DNA of 64,000 nucleotides, taken from Nocardioides humi (lineage in GTDB: Bacteria > Actinomycetota > Actinomycetes > Propionibacteriales > Nocardioidaceae). Shown here one piece after another: positions 24,987-33,882 of this stretch. A model generated the notes under the pieces. That model was not told the DNA's origin and ran no database searches. It saw nothing but the letters and a program-made list of their open reading frames with translations. The DNA lies in assembly GCF_006494775.1 (NCBI RefSeq), contig NZ_CP041146.1, positions 868,001-932,000 of the forward strand. Reading direction: 5' to 3'. A program made the translations under genes and the position numbers. Within the stretch, counting starts at the first letter, position 1; every line of letters begins with the position of its first letter.

Positions 24987-27900
24987 TGGGACACCACCGC
25001 CCCGCGCTCCTGGCCGGGCACAGCGACACGAAGGTACAGGTCCGGCACTGCTGGCCGGCCACCGCCGGGAAGTGCTCCTCGCGCACCAGCGTGGCCGCGT
25101 GGGCCAGCCGGGCCCGCAGCTCGTCGCGCTCGGGGCCGTCGTCGTCGTGGGCCGGCTGGGGCTGGACGGTGGCCTCCGGGCCGCCGTCGAGGAGCCCGAG
25201 CTGCACGAGCTCCGCGCCCCCGGAGCGGTACGGCGCCTCCCCCGGCTCGGTGTCGAGCGCGCCGTGGTCGACGGCGTACTGGTAGAGCGCGAGCTGGACG
25301 TGGGTCCTGACCGAGGTGTCGCTCGGCTTGGCGCGACCGGTCTTGAGATCGACGACCACGACCCGGCCGTCGGCGTCGAGCTCGACCCGGTCGGCGTACC
25401 CGGTCACCTGGACCTGCTCGCCCTCCACCTCGACCACCGTGGAGAACCGCTCCTCGCGGCCGACCAGGGTCCGCGGATTGGCCTCGTGCCAGTCGACGAA
25501 GCGCTCCAGCGCCGCACGGACCCGGTCGTGCTCGCGCTGCTTGGACCACGGCGTGCGGAAGTCGAGGCGGTCCCACACCTCGTCGACGTACGCCATCAGC
25601 GCATCGGGGTCGGGCGGCGCGTCGCCGGCCGCGACCCGCTCGGCGAGAGCGTGCACCAGCTCGCCGAGGTTGGCCGACTGGTGGACGCGCCCGGCGCCGC
25701 CCGCCTCCCGGGTCAGGAACCACTGGGTCGGGCACACCGCCAGCGCCTCGAGCATGCTCGCCGACACCGGCACCGGGCGCTCCTCGTCGCGGATCGGCGC
25801 GGCGGAGCGGCTGACGGCCCGGGTGCCCCACCATGTCGCCGGGTCGGCCGCCGGCACCGCCGGACGACGGCCCACGCGCTCGCGGGCGAGCCGGGCCAGG
25901 CGACGGGCGGCGGCGTCCCGCAGGGCGGGTTCGGCCGCCGGGTCGGCGAGGGTCCGGCGCAGCTCGGCCACCAGGCCGTCGAGGGAGAGCGGGCGCGGTG
26001 GCCGGCCGACGACGTGCTCGACGGTCGAGCCGAGCTCGTCGAGGAACCGGGACGGCTGCTCGCCCTCGTCCTCGGCCGACCGCACCGCCGTCACGACCAG
26101 CCGCTCGCGGGCGCGGGTGCACGCGACGTAGAACAGCCGCCGCTCCTCCATCAACAGCTCGCGCGCGGTCACCGGCGGGACCACGGACCCGAGCAGACCG
26201 CCCGCGCTCGACGGGCCGATCCGGTCGGCCTGGAGCAGGGTCGAGCGGCGGCGCAGGTCGGGCCAGCCCTCGGCCTGCACGTGGGCGACCACGACCAGCT
26301 GCCATTCGAGACCCTTGCTGCGGTGCGCGGTCAGCAGGCGTACGGCGGCCCCGCGCGCCCCGCGGTCGGCGAGCGTGTCGGCGGGGATCTCCTGCTGGAC
26401 CAGGCCCTCGAGGAAGGGCGCCACCGCGAGGTGCTCGCGCCGCTCGCCGGCCCGGACCGCGACGTCGAAGAGCGCGCAGATCGAGTCGAGGTCGCGGTGC
26501 GCCCTGCGGGCCGCGCCGCCGCCGCTCTCGACCGAGCGCCGCAGCCGCTGCGGCCAGGAGGTGCCGGACCAGAGCGTCCAGAGCAGCTCCTCGGCGCTCG
26601 CGCCGGACTCGAGCTCGGCCCGGGCGCGCGCCAGGAGCTCGGCCAGGGCCCGGGCCCGCTCGGCCTCCGGCGCATCGAGGGACGCCAGGTAGGCCGGGTC
26701 GAGGACGGCGAGCCGGACCAGGTCGCGCGAGCTCCGCGGCGTCCCGCCGGTCTCCTGGCACAGGTCCTTCTCCCGGTTGCGCAGCACCCGCGCCAGCCGG
26801 CGGACGTCGCCGGCGTCGAGTCCTCCGAGCGGACCGGTCAGCAGGGCCTCGGCACGGGTCGCGTCGACGTACTCGACGTGCTCGGGGTCGTCGTTGTCGA
26901 GGTTGACCACCGCGCGCAGGGCGTCGAGCAGCGGCAGCACGGCGGGATCGCGGACCAGCGGCACCTCGTCGCGCGCGACCTCGACGGGAACTCCCGCGGC
27001 GCCGAGCGCCCGGCGCAGCGGCGCGATGCTGGCCCGCCCGGACCGGACCAGCACGGCCATCTGGTCCCACGGCACGCCGTCCTCGAGGTGGGCGCGGCGC
27101 AGCAGGTCGGCGAGGTGCTCGGCCTCGGCCCGCTCGGTGTCGAAGGTGCGGACCTGCACCCGCCCCACGCCGTACGACGACGCCTCGGCCTGCGGGGAGA
27201 GGAACCGCTCGCGCGCCTCGGCCGGCAGCGTGCCCCGGAGCCCGACCCGCCCGGCCACCCGCTGGGCGGGGGCCAGGATGCCGGGTCCGAACCGGCGGAC
27301 CGTGCGCAGCGCGACCACGTCGGCCGGCGACCCGTCGGCCTGCGGGAACTCGGTCGGGAACTCGAGGATCCCCCGCACGTCGGCGCCCCGGAAGCCGTAG
27401 ATCGACTGGTGCGGGTCGCCCACCGCGACCAGGTCGCGGCCGTCGCCGGCGATCGCCCGCAGCAGGGCGACCTGGCCGGGGTCGGTGTCCTGGTACTCGT
27501 CGACGAACACGTGGCGGAACTGCTCGCGCAGCTCGTCGCGATGGTCCTCGGCCTCGATCCGCGCCCGCCGGATCAGGTCGGCGTAGTCGGTGGCGCCGAG
27601 GGAGTCGAGGGAGTCGAGGTACTGCTCGAGGAAGAGCCCGGCGGCGACGTACTCGTCGATGCCCTCGGCCTCCCCCAGCCGGCGCAGCGCCTCGCCGTCG
27701 AGGCCCTTCTCGCGGGCGCGGCCGAGCACGGCGTGCACCTCGCGCGCGAACCCGCGGGTCGCCATCGCCTGCCGGAACCGGTCGGGCCACCGCACCGACT
27801 CCGGGTGGTCGGCGAGCAGCTCGCGGAGGACGACGTCCTGCTCGGGGGCGGACAGCAGGCGCAGCGGCGCCTCGTAGAGACCCACGGGGGCGTAGCGGCG

Positions 27901-28245
27901 GACCAGCGCATAGGCGAAGGAGTGGAAGGTCGAGCTCAGCTGGGTGCCGGTCGTGCGGCCCAGGCGGGCGGTCACCCGGTCGCGGAGCTGGTCGGCGGCC
28001 TTGCGGGAGAACGTCAGCGCCAGCACCTGGTCGGGCCGCGCACCACGCCGCTCGATCCGGTCGACGATCGCCTCGACCAGGGTCGTGGTCTTGCCCGTCC
28101 CGGGGCCGGCCAGCACCAGCAGCGGGCCGCCCTCGTGGTCGACCACCTGCCGCTGGTGCTCGTCGAGCACCGGCGCAGCCGCGACCGTCGCTGCCGGGGC
28201 GAAGCGGTAGCGCGGCGGGGCGGTCGGGTTCTCCACGAGCGCCAC
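24983..28245 (-). CDS. adnB: AdnB-like helicase-nuclease subunit; frame interrupted near the 3' end
   Basis: Walker A VLAGPGTGKTTTL (about 43-55), FVDEYQDTDP, GDPHQSIYGFRGAD, AHRSKGLEWQLVVVA and YVACTRARERL make a UvrD-type motor. The C terminus carries the nuclease motif GYADRVEL...VVVDLKTG and iron-sulfur-type cysteines (CPTQWF and CRTCTFVSLC). The predicted end QERGAVVSQ lies in another frame, reached by one added base near 25012; that stop then overlaps the adnA start by GTGA. About 1,088 aa if restored. The order adnB-adnA-nudC matches mycobacteria. Confidence 0.85.
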
Positions 28246-28280
28246 TCAACCACCCTCGCCCGACACAACCCCGGCAGGCC

Positions 28281-28289
28281 TGTGGACAA
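28281..28289 (-). promoter_or_regulatory. Consensus DnaA box
   Basis: TGTGGACAA on the plus strand is TTGTCCACA on the minus strand, the exact DnaA box of high-GC actinobacteria. It lies in the 53-bp gap between the cupin and adnB genes. Confidence 0.45.
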
Positions 28290-28298
28290 GGGATCGGG

Positions 28299-28718
28299 TC
28301 AGGGTCGGGCCAGCTCGAAGTCGGCGAAGTCGAAGCCCGGCGAGACCAGGCAGCTCACCAGCGCGTCGTACTCGGCCACGAGGGTGCGCTGCCAGACACC
28401 CGCCGGCACCAGGCCCTGCCCGCTCCCCGGCCCCACGACGACCCGCGTCGCCGCCGCCTCGTCCGGCGCCGCCCCGTCACCGCCCAGCTCCACGGTCACG
28501 CTGCCCTCGTGCGCCAGCCAGATCTCGTCGGAGGAGACCCGGTGCCACGCCGACGACTCCCCCGCCGGCAGCAGGAAGTAGATCAGCGTCGCTGTCGGCC
28601 GAACCCGCCCGTCCGGCAGCGTGACGCTCACGGGCGACGCCCAGGTCTGCCGGTACCAGCCGCCCTCCGGGTGTGGCTCCAGGTCGAGCTGTACGGCGAG
28701 CGCGGGCCGGTCGTCCAT
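28299..28718 (-). CDS. Cupin-fold DUF985 protein
   Basis: A protein of 139 aa: LEPHPEGGWYRQTWASP (about 13-29), IYFLLPAGESSAWHRVSSDE (about 46-65), then VGPGSGQGLVPAGVWQRTL and YDALVSCLVSPGFDFADFEL. These are the signature blocks of the DUF985/YML079w-like cupins. The ligand and reaction are unknown. ATG 28718 has GGAGG upstream. It lies downstream of and divergent from the reductase gene. Confidence 0.85.
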   Translation of the reverse strand: MDDRPALAVQLDLEPHPEGGWYRQTWASPVSVTLPDGRVRPTATLIYFLLPAGESSAWHRVSSDEIWLAHEGSVTVELGGDGAAPDEAAATRVVVGPGSGQGLVPAGVWQRTLVAEYDALVSCLVSPGFDFADFELARP

Positions 28719-28803
28719 GGCCTCCACTCTGGCACGCCGATGAGACCCGTCCACCTCGCGAGTCCCCACACTGTCAGCGAACACCACACCCCAGGAGACC
28801 ACC

Positions 28804-29379
28804 ATGACCGCCACCTACACCTTCGACGTCTTCTCCACGCTCGACGGGTACGGCGCCCACAGCGGCGACTGGGGCGGCTACTGGGGAAAGCAGGGCCCCG
28901 CGTTGCTCGCGCACCGTCTCGCGACCTACAGCCAGGACCTGCGGATGGTCTTCGGAGCCACCACCTACCGTGCCCACGCGGCGATGCTGGCGGCCGGCGA
29001 CGCGCCCGAGTCGCTCGATCCGTGGGTCACCCGGATGAGGGACCTGCCCGCGACGGTGGTGTCGCGCACCCTGACCGAGCCGCTCGACTGGCCCGACGCG
29101 ACCGTGGCGAAGGGCGACGCAGCCGAGGTCGTCGCGCGGCTCAAGGAGGAGTCCGACGTGCCGCTGCGCTCCCACGGCAGCCTGTCGCTGAACCGCGCGC
29201 TGCTCGCGGCCGGCCTGGTCGACCGGGTCCAGGTCACGGTCTTCCCGGTGATCTGTGGCCGGACCGGCGAGGACCGCGTCTTCGAGGACGCGCCCGACCT
29301 CGACCTGGAGCTGATCGAGAGCCGCACCCTCGACGGCCACACGCACGAGCTCGTCTACCGGCCCAGCCTGCACCGATGA
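28804..29379 (+). CDS. RibD C-terminal / dihydrofolate reductase family protein
   Basis: A protein of 191 aa with the reductase fold: TFDVFSTLDGYGAHSGDWGGYW at the start, DLRMVFGATTYRAH (NADPH loop), then GSLSLNRALLAAGLVDRVQV and FPVICGRTGEDRVF. The substrate is unknown; family members reduce pterin- or riboflavin-like compounds. AGGAG precedes ATG 28804. The stop overlaps the next start by ATGA. Confidence 0.85.
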   Translation: MTATYTFDVFSTLDGYGAHSGDWGGYWGKQGPALLAHRLATYSQDLRMVFGATTYRAHAAMLAAGDAPESLDPWVTRMRDLPATVVSRTLTEPLDWPDATVAKGDAAEVVARLKEESDVPLRSHGSLSLNRALLAAGLVDRVQVTVFPVICGRTGEDRVFEDAPDLDLELIESRTLDGHTHELVYRPSLHR

Positions 29380-30221
29380 GCCGGCCCGTCACGGACCAGA
29401 TGCGGTCGACCGCCCGTCGCATGTTCCGGCTCGTGGAGCCGATCGGCGTGATCCCCTACCAGGCCAGCGAGCCGACCGAGGCCCTGATGGCGCTCGGCCT
29501 GCGGAACGCCTGGGACGCCTACTTCGCCGGACGGGCCGCGGCGCTGGGCCGGGTACCGGCCGAGGTCGTGCACGCGCTGTTCTACAGCTTCGCCGACGGC
29601 GAGGTCGCCCGCCACGTCCCCCACGTCTGGGAGCTCACCACTCCCGAGGCCGCGCTCGCGGCCCGCGAGCAGGGCAGCGTCGCGGCGCTGCGGCGGATCC
29701 TGGGCGACCTCGCCGAGACCGCCGGCGTCGTACGCGCCGCGGACCTGGCCGCGAAGGCCGCCGTCAGCGCCCCGCTGGAGGGCCGCCCGATGTACGCCGC
29801 CCTCCGCACGCTCCCAGAGCCCCAGGAGCCCCTGGCGCGGCTCTGGCACGCCGCCACGCTGCTCCGGGAGCACCGTGGGGACGGCCACGTCGCCGCCCTG
29901 GTCACCGCCGGCATCGGCGGCACGGAGGCCCACGTCCTCCACGCCCTCGCCGAGAGGATGCCGGCGGCGCGGTTCGGCCGGGTCCACCACCTTCGCCCGA
30001 GCACGCTGGCCGCCGTGATCGACGGGATGCGCGACCGCGGCCTCGTCGACGACTCCGGCTGGCTCACCGACGCCGGCCGGGAGACCAAGCAGCGGATCGA
30101 GGCGCTCACCGACGAGCTGGCCGCGCCGGCGTACGCCGCCCTGGACGCCGGCGAGCTCGACCGGCTCGTCGCCGACCTCGAGCCTCTCGCCGCGCGGCTC
30201 GACGCCGCAGGCTCCCGGTAG
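29376..30221 (+). CDS. SCO6745 family protein
   Basis: An almost all-helical protein of 281 aa, starting RRMFRLVEPIGVIPYQASEP and containing GLRNAWDAYFAGRAAALG. The region HALAERMPAARFGRVHHLRP and the C-terminal helices with TDAGRETKQRIEALTD look like a winged-helix end. It matches the SCO6745 family of unknown function. ATGA overlap with the reductase gene indicates coupling. Confidence 0.8.
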   Translation: MSRPVTDQMRSTARRMFRLVEPIGVIPYQASEPTEALMALGLRNAWDAYFAGRAAALGRVPAEVVHALFYSFADGEVARHVPHVWELTTPEAALAAREQGSVAALRRILGDLAETAGVVRAADLAAKAAVSAPLEGRPMYAALRTLPEPQEPLARLWHAATLLREHRGDGHVAALVTAGIGGTEAHVLHALAERMPAARFGRVHHLRPSTLAAVIDGMRDRGLVDDSGWLTDAGRETKQRIEALTDELAAPAYAALDAGELDRLVADLEPLAARLDAAGSR

Positions 30222-30267
30222 CAGCACCCGGCTCCCCCAGGGCCGTCATCGCGGGAGGCGAGGGCGC

Positions 30268-30497
30268 AAAAAGGTGAAGGGCCCTCGTGAGTATGAGTCA
30301 CAAGGGCCCTTCGTTTGACCGGTACTGGTGACGCTCCCGGTCGATCATCCGGCTGCTGCGATCCCGCGAGTCTCGTCACCCGACTCGCGCGGCCAGCGTC
30401 CCCGTGAGGGGCCGCCTCGGCTTCGACCCGAAGGTCTCCGCCCGGCCGGCTGGATCGTCGCCTTCCGGCTGATCCCGCTCTCCCGGAGGAGTGCGTG
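30268..30497 (-). ncRNA. Candidate structured non-coding RNA of about 230 nt
   Basis: It begins about 7 nt after a good -10 and ends at a hairpin with TTTTT on this strand. Predicted stems include TCTCCC/GGGAGA, GGATC/GATCC enclosing GCC-GGAA-GGC, GACC/GGTC, GCGGCC/GGCCGC, GCGAGTC/GACTCGC and the terminator. No ribosome site or protein frame is evident. The size and stem-rich design resemble Ms1/6S-type RNAs of actinobacteria, but no family signature was recognised. Confidence 0.5.
30276..30312 (-). terminator. Bidirectional intrinsic terminator
   Basis: GAAGGGCCCT(C)GTGA at 30276-30290 pairs with 30298-30312, a 15-bp stem with one mismatch and a seven-base loop. On the minus strand it is followed by TTTTT (30272-30268), on the plus strand by GTTT. 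It ends both the candidate RNA and the convergent SCO6745 gene. Confidence 0.85.
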
Positions 30498-30503
30498 GGA
30501 GAA

Positions 30504-30533
30504 GTTCTACGCCCGTCCACCACCCCGTGACAA
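30504..30533 (-). promoter_or_regulatory. Promoter of the candidate RNA
   Basis: TTGTCA (30528-30533) and TAGAAC (30504-30509) are 18 bp apart on the minus strand. Upstream are three GAAAA(A)CC units, as also found upstream of the whiB7 promoter. Confidence 0.5.
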
Positions 30534-30609
30534 GGGGTTTTCTCCAGGTTTTTCGGGGGTTTTCGCTCATCCACTGATTGTCGGCGTGTCGTCCACAGCT
30601 CGACGCACT

Positions 30610-30663
30610 TTCTCCACAACACGGCTCCCACCGTCCCCAGACCGTGGGAACGCCTGTGGAGAA
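30610..30663. repeat. Cruciform with inverted TTCTCCACA arms
   Basis: TTCTCCACA (30610-30618) and TGTGGAGAA (30655-30663) are perfectly complementary. An inner TCCCAC (30626-30631) pairs GTGGGA (30644-30649). The arms resemble DnaA boxes in opposite orientation. It lies about 85 bp before the SCO7613-type gene. Confidence 0.6.
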
Positions 30664-30746
30664 CCGGTGGGCTGAGTACCGGTGCTCAGGGAGCTCTGAG
30701 TCGCGACCTGCTGCCGGACGGGTACGACACGTGGCGCAATGGACCC

Positions 30747-33257
30747 ATGCGCTACGCCGACCCGCACCTCTGCCCGGACTGCCGCTCGGACCTTCCCGCC
30801 GGCGTCCCCGTCTGCCCGACCTGCGACCTGCTCGTCCGCCACCCGCTGGCGGTCGACCTGTTCGGCACGCTGCGCCGCGCCGACGGCCTGCTCGACGAGC
30901 TCCGTACGGCGAGCGACGCGTTCCACGGCCAGCCGGCCACCGTCGCGCTGGGTGGGCCGCTCGTCCCGCCGGCGGCGCCGGTCCAGCCCAAGCGGGCACC
31001 GGCCGGCCTGCCGTCGTACCCGCGTCCGGTGCCGCCGCCCCCGCCTCCGGGTCCGGTCCCGCCGAGCCCGGTCGGGGTCTCGTTCGCCTCTGTCCCGAAG
31101 ATCCTCCTCGGGCTCGGGGCGTTCTGCCTGCTGGTGGCCGCGGTCATCTTCCTGGCGGTGTCGTGGTCGTCGCTGGGCGTGGGCGGGCGTACCGCCGTCC
31201 TGGCCGGCCTCACCCTCGCCGCGGGCGCCTCCGCGCTCCTGCTGCACCGCGCCGGGCTGCGGATCGCCGGCGAGTCCCTCGTGGTCGTGGCGCTGGGACT
31301 GCTGGCGCTCGACGTGATCGGCGCCGGCGCCGCCGGCTGGCTCGGCGACGGCCCGGACGGGGTGACGGCCTGCATCACGGGCCTGGTGGTCGCCCTGGCC
31401 GGCACCGGCCTCGGCCTGCTCCGGATGACCGACCGGCCGCGCCTGGTCGCTCCGCAGGTGATCACGGGCCTCGGCCTCCTCGTCGGGTACGCCGGCGCGG
31501 CCAGCGCGACCGATCACTGGCTGGTCGCCGGTCACGTGCTCACCGCGCTCGGCATCGGCACCGTCCTCATCGGCCACCGGCTGGACGCGCCGGCGCTGCT
31601 GTGGAGCGCGGCGAGCGCCGCCGGCCTGACCTGGCTGAGCACCGCGGGCGGCGCGTTCGTCGAGTCGGTCGTGGACCCGGATCTGCACCAGCTGTGGGTC
31701 GACGGCACCGGCTGGTCGCTGCTCGTCAGCGCCGCCGTGCTCCTCGTCCCCGGCGTGGTCGCCCGGAACCGCGGGCTGCTGCTCGCCGGCGCGAGCGGCG
31801 CCGCGATGCTCGTCACCGTCGTCCTCACCCTCCCGTGCATCGACACCGACGCGCGCATCGTCGGCCTCGTCGCCCTCGGTACGACGGCCGGCTGGGTCCT
31901 CGCCCTCGGCGTCCTGCCCCGCGCGGTGCGCGTCGTCGCCATCGCGCCCGCGGTCACCGGCAGCCTGGTCCTCGCCGGCATCGCGCTGCAGACCACCGCG
32001 GACGCCCTCGACCGCTGGAGCCGGCTCGGCGACGCCTTCGACCGGCCGTTCGGGGTCCGGCTCACCGCACCCGACCCGGTCACCGAGCCGCTGCTCCTGG
32101 TGCCGTCGCTGCTGGCCGTGGTCGCCTGCATCGCCCTGATCGACCGGGACCGTGCCCGGCGCACGCTGCCCGTCTGGGCCCGGTTCGCCGGTCTCGTCGC
32201 CGGCGTCGGCGCCGCCACCACCGTCGCGTCGTACGACGTGCCGCTGGCCGTGCCGCTGGCCGTGCTCACCGTCGTGGCGCTCGGCGCCGTCGCCCTGGCG
32301 CTGCGTACGGCCGCCGCGGAGGCGATCGCGTGGGCGGGGGTCGCCGCGGCCACGACGACGGCCGTCGCGATCGGCGCGCTGCCCAGCGACGGACTCGTCC
32401 TGGCGAACCTCGCCCCGCTGGCGCTCGCCCTGGTCACCCTCGCCGTCCTCGGCCGGCAGCCGGTCACGCGGGTCGTCGCCGGTGTCAGCGCCCCTGCGGC
32501 CCTGGGGCTGGTGACCGCCGCGGCGGTCATGGTGATCGGCGACGACGCCGCATGGGTGTCGATCCCCGTGCTGCTCGCGGTCGGCGTGCTCGCCCTGACC
32601 CTCCCCCGCCCCGACATCGAGATCTCCGCGATCACCGTCGCGGTGCTCGCACTCCCGGCCTCGCTGGTGACCACCGCCGACGTCGGCGGCTACACGGCGC
32701 TGTGGCTCACCGTCGCCGGGTTCCTGGTCGCGGGGACCGCGCTGCTGCACGAGTCGCGCCGCGTGTGCGCCATCGCCGGCGGCGTGCTCCTGCTGCTGGC
32801 GAGCTGGGTGCGGCTGGCCGACCTCGACGTGACCGAGCCCGAGCCGTACACGCTGCCGCTGGCCGCCGCGCTGCTCGCCTTCGGCCTCTGGCGGCTCCAG
32901 CGCTCGGCCGCGATCGGCACGCTGGAGGCGCTGCTGCCCGGCCTGCTGCTCGCGACCGTCCCCTCGCTGCTCTGGGTCCTCGACGACCCCGTCTCGCTGC
33001 GGGCGCTCGTCCTCGGCGGCGCCTGCCTGGCGCTGACCATCGCGGGCGCCGCGATGCGCTGGAGCGCCCCGCTGCTCGTGGGTGCGAGCGTGGGCGCGGC
33101 GGTGGTGCTGCGGGAGCTCGGGCCGTACGCCGGCGAGTTCCCGAAGTGGGTCTGGATCGGGCTGGCCGGCGCGCTGCTGACGGTCGTCGGCATCACCTGG
33201 GAGCGCCGCCTGCTCGACGTACGACGGGCGGTCGGGCTCCTCGGCCGGCTCCGGTGA
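30747..33257 (+). CDS. Large polytopic membrane protein (SCO7613 family) with N-terminal zinc ribbon
   Basis: A protein of 836 aa. It starts with a zinc ribbon (CPDC about 9-12, CPTC about 23-26), then a Pro-rich linker (about 85-110) and roughly 25 hydrophobic segments from residue 115 to the end. This matches actinobacterial proteins with a C-terminal SCO7613-type domain, function unknown. ATG 30747 is the first start; no strong ribosome site precedes it, and the 5' region is highly structured. Confidence 0.8.
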   Translation: MRYADPHLCPDCRSDLPAGVPVCPTCDLLVRHPLAVDLFGTLRRADGLLDELRTASDAFHGQPATVALGGPLVPPAAPVQPKRAPAGLPSYPRPVPPPPPPGPVPPSPVGVSFASVPKILLGLGAFCLLVAAVIFLAVSWSSLGVGGRTAVLAGLTLAAGASALLLHRAGLRIAGESLVVVALGLLALDVIGAGAAGWLGDGPDGVTACITGLVVALAGTGLGLLRMTDRPRLVAPQVITGLGLLVGYAGAASATDHWLVAGHVLTALGIGTVLIGHRLDAPALLWSAASAAGLTWLSTAGGAFVESVVDPDLHQLWVDGTGWSLLVSAAVLLVPGVVARNRGLLLAGASGAAMLVTVVLTLPCIDTDARIVGLVALGTTAGWVLALGVLPRAVRVVAIAPAVTGSLVLAGIALQTTADALDRWSRLGDAFDRPFGVRLTAPDPVTEPLLLVPSLLAVVACIALIDRDRARRTLPVWARFAGLVAGVGAATTVASYDVPLAVPLAVLTVVALGAVALALRTAAAEAIAWAGVAAATTTAVAIGALPSDGLVLANLAPLALALVTLAVLGRQPVTRVVAGVSAPAALGLVTAAAVMVIGDDAAWVSIPVLLAVGVLALTLPRPDIEISAITVAVLALPASLVTTADVGGYTALWLTVAGFLVAGTALLHESRRVCAIAGGVLLLLASWVRLADLDVTEPEPYTLPLAAALLAFGLWRLQRSAAIGTLEALLPGLLLATVPSLLWVLDDPVSLRALVLGGACLALTIAGAAMRWSAPLLVGASVGAAVVLRELGPYAGEFPKWVWIGLAGALLTVVGITWERRLLDVRRAVGLLGRLR

Positions 33258-33303
33258 CCGGGCCGGCACGGGGACCTGCTACACGACCTGCTAGACAGAG
33301 CAC

Positions 33304-33794
33304 ATGGCTACCACTGCACTCGGGGGAACCCCGTCCACACCGTCGGCGAGCTCCCCGCTGTCGGCGCCGCCGCCCCGTCCGTCGAGCTGGTCGGCGCGGA
33401 CTTCGGCGCCGTCACCCTCCCGGAGGGCCGGCGTGCTGTCCTGAACATCTTCCCGAGCATCGACACCGGCGTGTGCGCCGCGAGCGTGCGGAAGTTCAAC
33501 GAGCTCGCCGCCGGCCTCGACAACACCGCCGTCGTCTGCGTGTCGCAGGACCTGCCGCCCGCGCTGGGCCGGTTCTGCGGGGCCGAGGGCATCGACAACG
33601 TCCAGGTCGGCTCGGCCTTCCGGTCGTCCTTCGGCGACGACTACGGCGTCCGGATGACCGACGGCAAGCTCGAAGGCCTCTTCGCCCGCTCGGTCGTCGT
33701 CGTCGACGCCGACGGCACCGTGCTGTACGCGCAGCTCGTCCCCGAGATCGCGACCGAGCCCGACTACGACGCCGCCGTCGCGGCGCTCGGCTGA
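33304..33794 (+). CDS. tpx: Thiol peroxidase Tpx; frame interrupted
   Basis: Peroxiredoxin that reduces peroxides with thioredoxin. The peroxidatic Cys is in [16 protein letters not shown] and the resolving Cys in [10 protein letters not shown]; both are in one frame. The N terminus MATTALGG is in another frame. One additional G in the run 33322-33326 gives the family start [15 protein letters not shown] and a protein of about 163 aa, the normal Tpx length. The gene is therefore probably intact with a base missing in this sequence. It is followed by copy 2 of a dispersed repeat. Confidence 0.85.
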
Positions 33795-33807
33795 GCTAGT
33801 CCGCTTG

Positions 33808-33882
33808 GGTCGAGCGCGTCTCCGGCGACGAGAAAGCAAAGCAAGTTCCCGGAGGTCGCCTCCCGCCGCGCTGCCGACCTAG
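33808..33882 (+). repeat. Dispersed intergenic repeat, copy 2
   Basis: Begins GGGTCGAGCGCGTCTCCGGC and ends GTCGCCTCCCGCCGCGCTGC. By eye it matches copy 1 (15565-15640) over about 70 bp, except for the centre, where the GGCAGC/GCTGCC stem is not preserved. It overlaps the last codons of the alkyltransferase-like gene by 4 bp. Confidence 0.75.

Larger units (their letters stand above)
30222..30746. other. 525-bp gene-free stretch with candidate RNA and cruciform
   Basis: No credible protein gene. From left to right it holds a bidirectional terminator, a minus-strand structured segment, its promoter, three GAAAA(A)CC repeats (on the minus strand, 30534-30563) and a cruciform just upstream of the SCO7613-type gene. 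Long open frames on the minus strand here are compositional shadows. Confidence 0.6.

Noticed and set aside
21715..28245. One continuous 2,176-codon frame that looks like a giant double helicase fusion
   Set aside because: The middle stretch is out-of-frame Arg/Gly-rich sequence. Two helicases with proper starts and stops, overlapping by GTGA, are recovered if one base is added at each of two places.
30268..30497. RNase P RNA or tmRNA
   Set aside because: No conserved core motif of either RNA and no tag-peptide frame or tRNA-like ends were found.
30567..33269. A 900-codon minus-strand frame opposite the SCO7613-type gene
   Set aside because: Composition is low-complexity Arg/Gly/Asp/Gln. 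The plus strand gives a clear polytopic membrane protein with a zinc ribbon.
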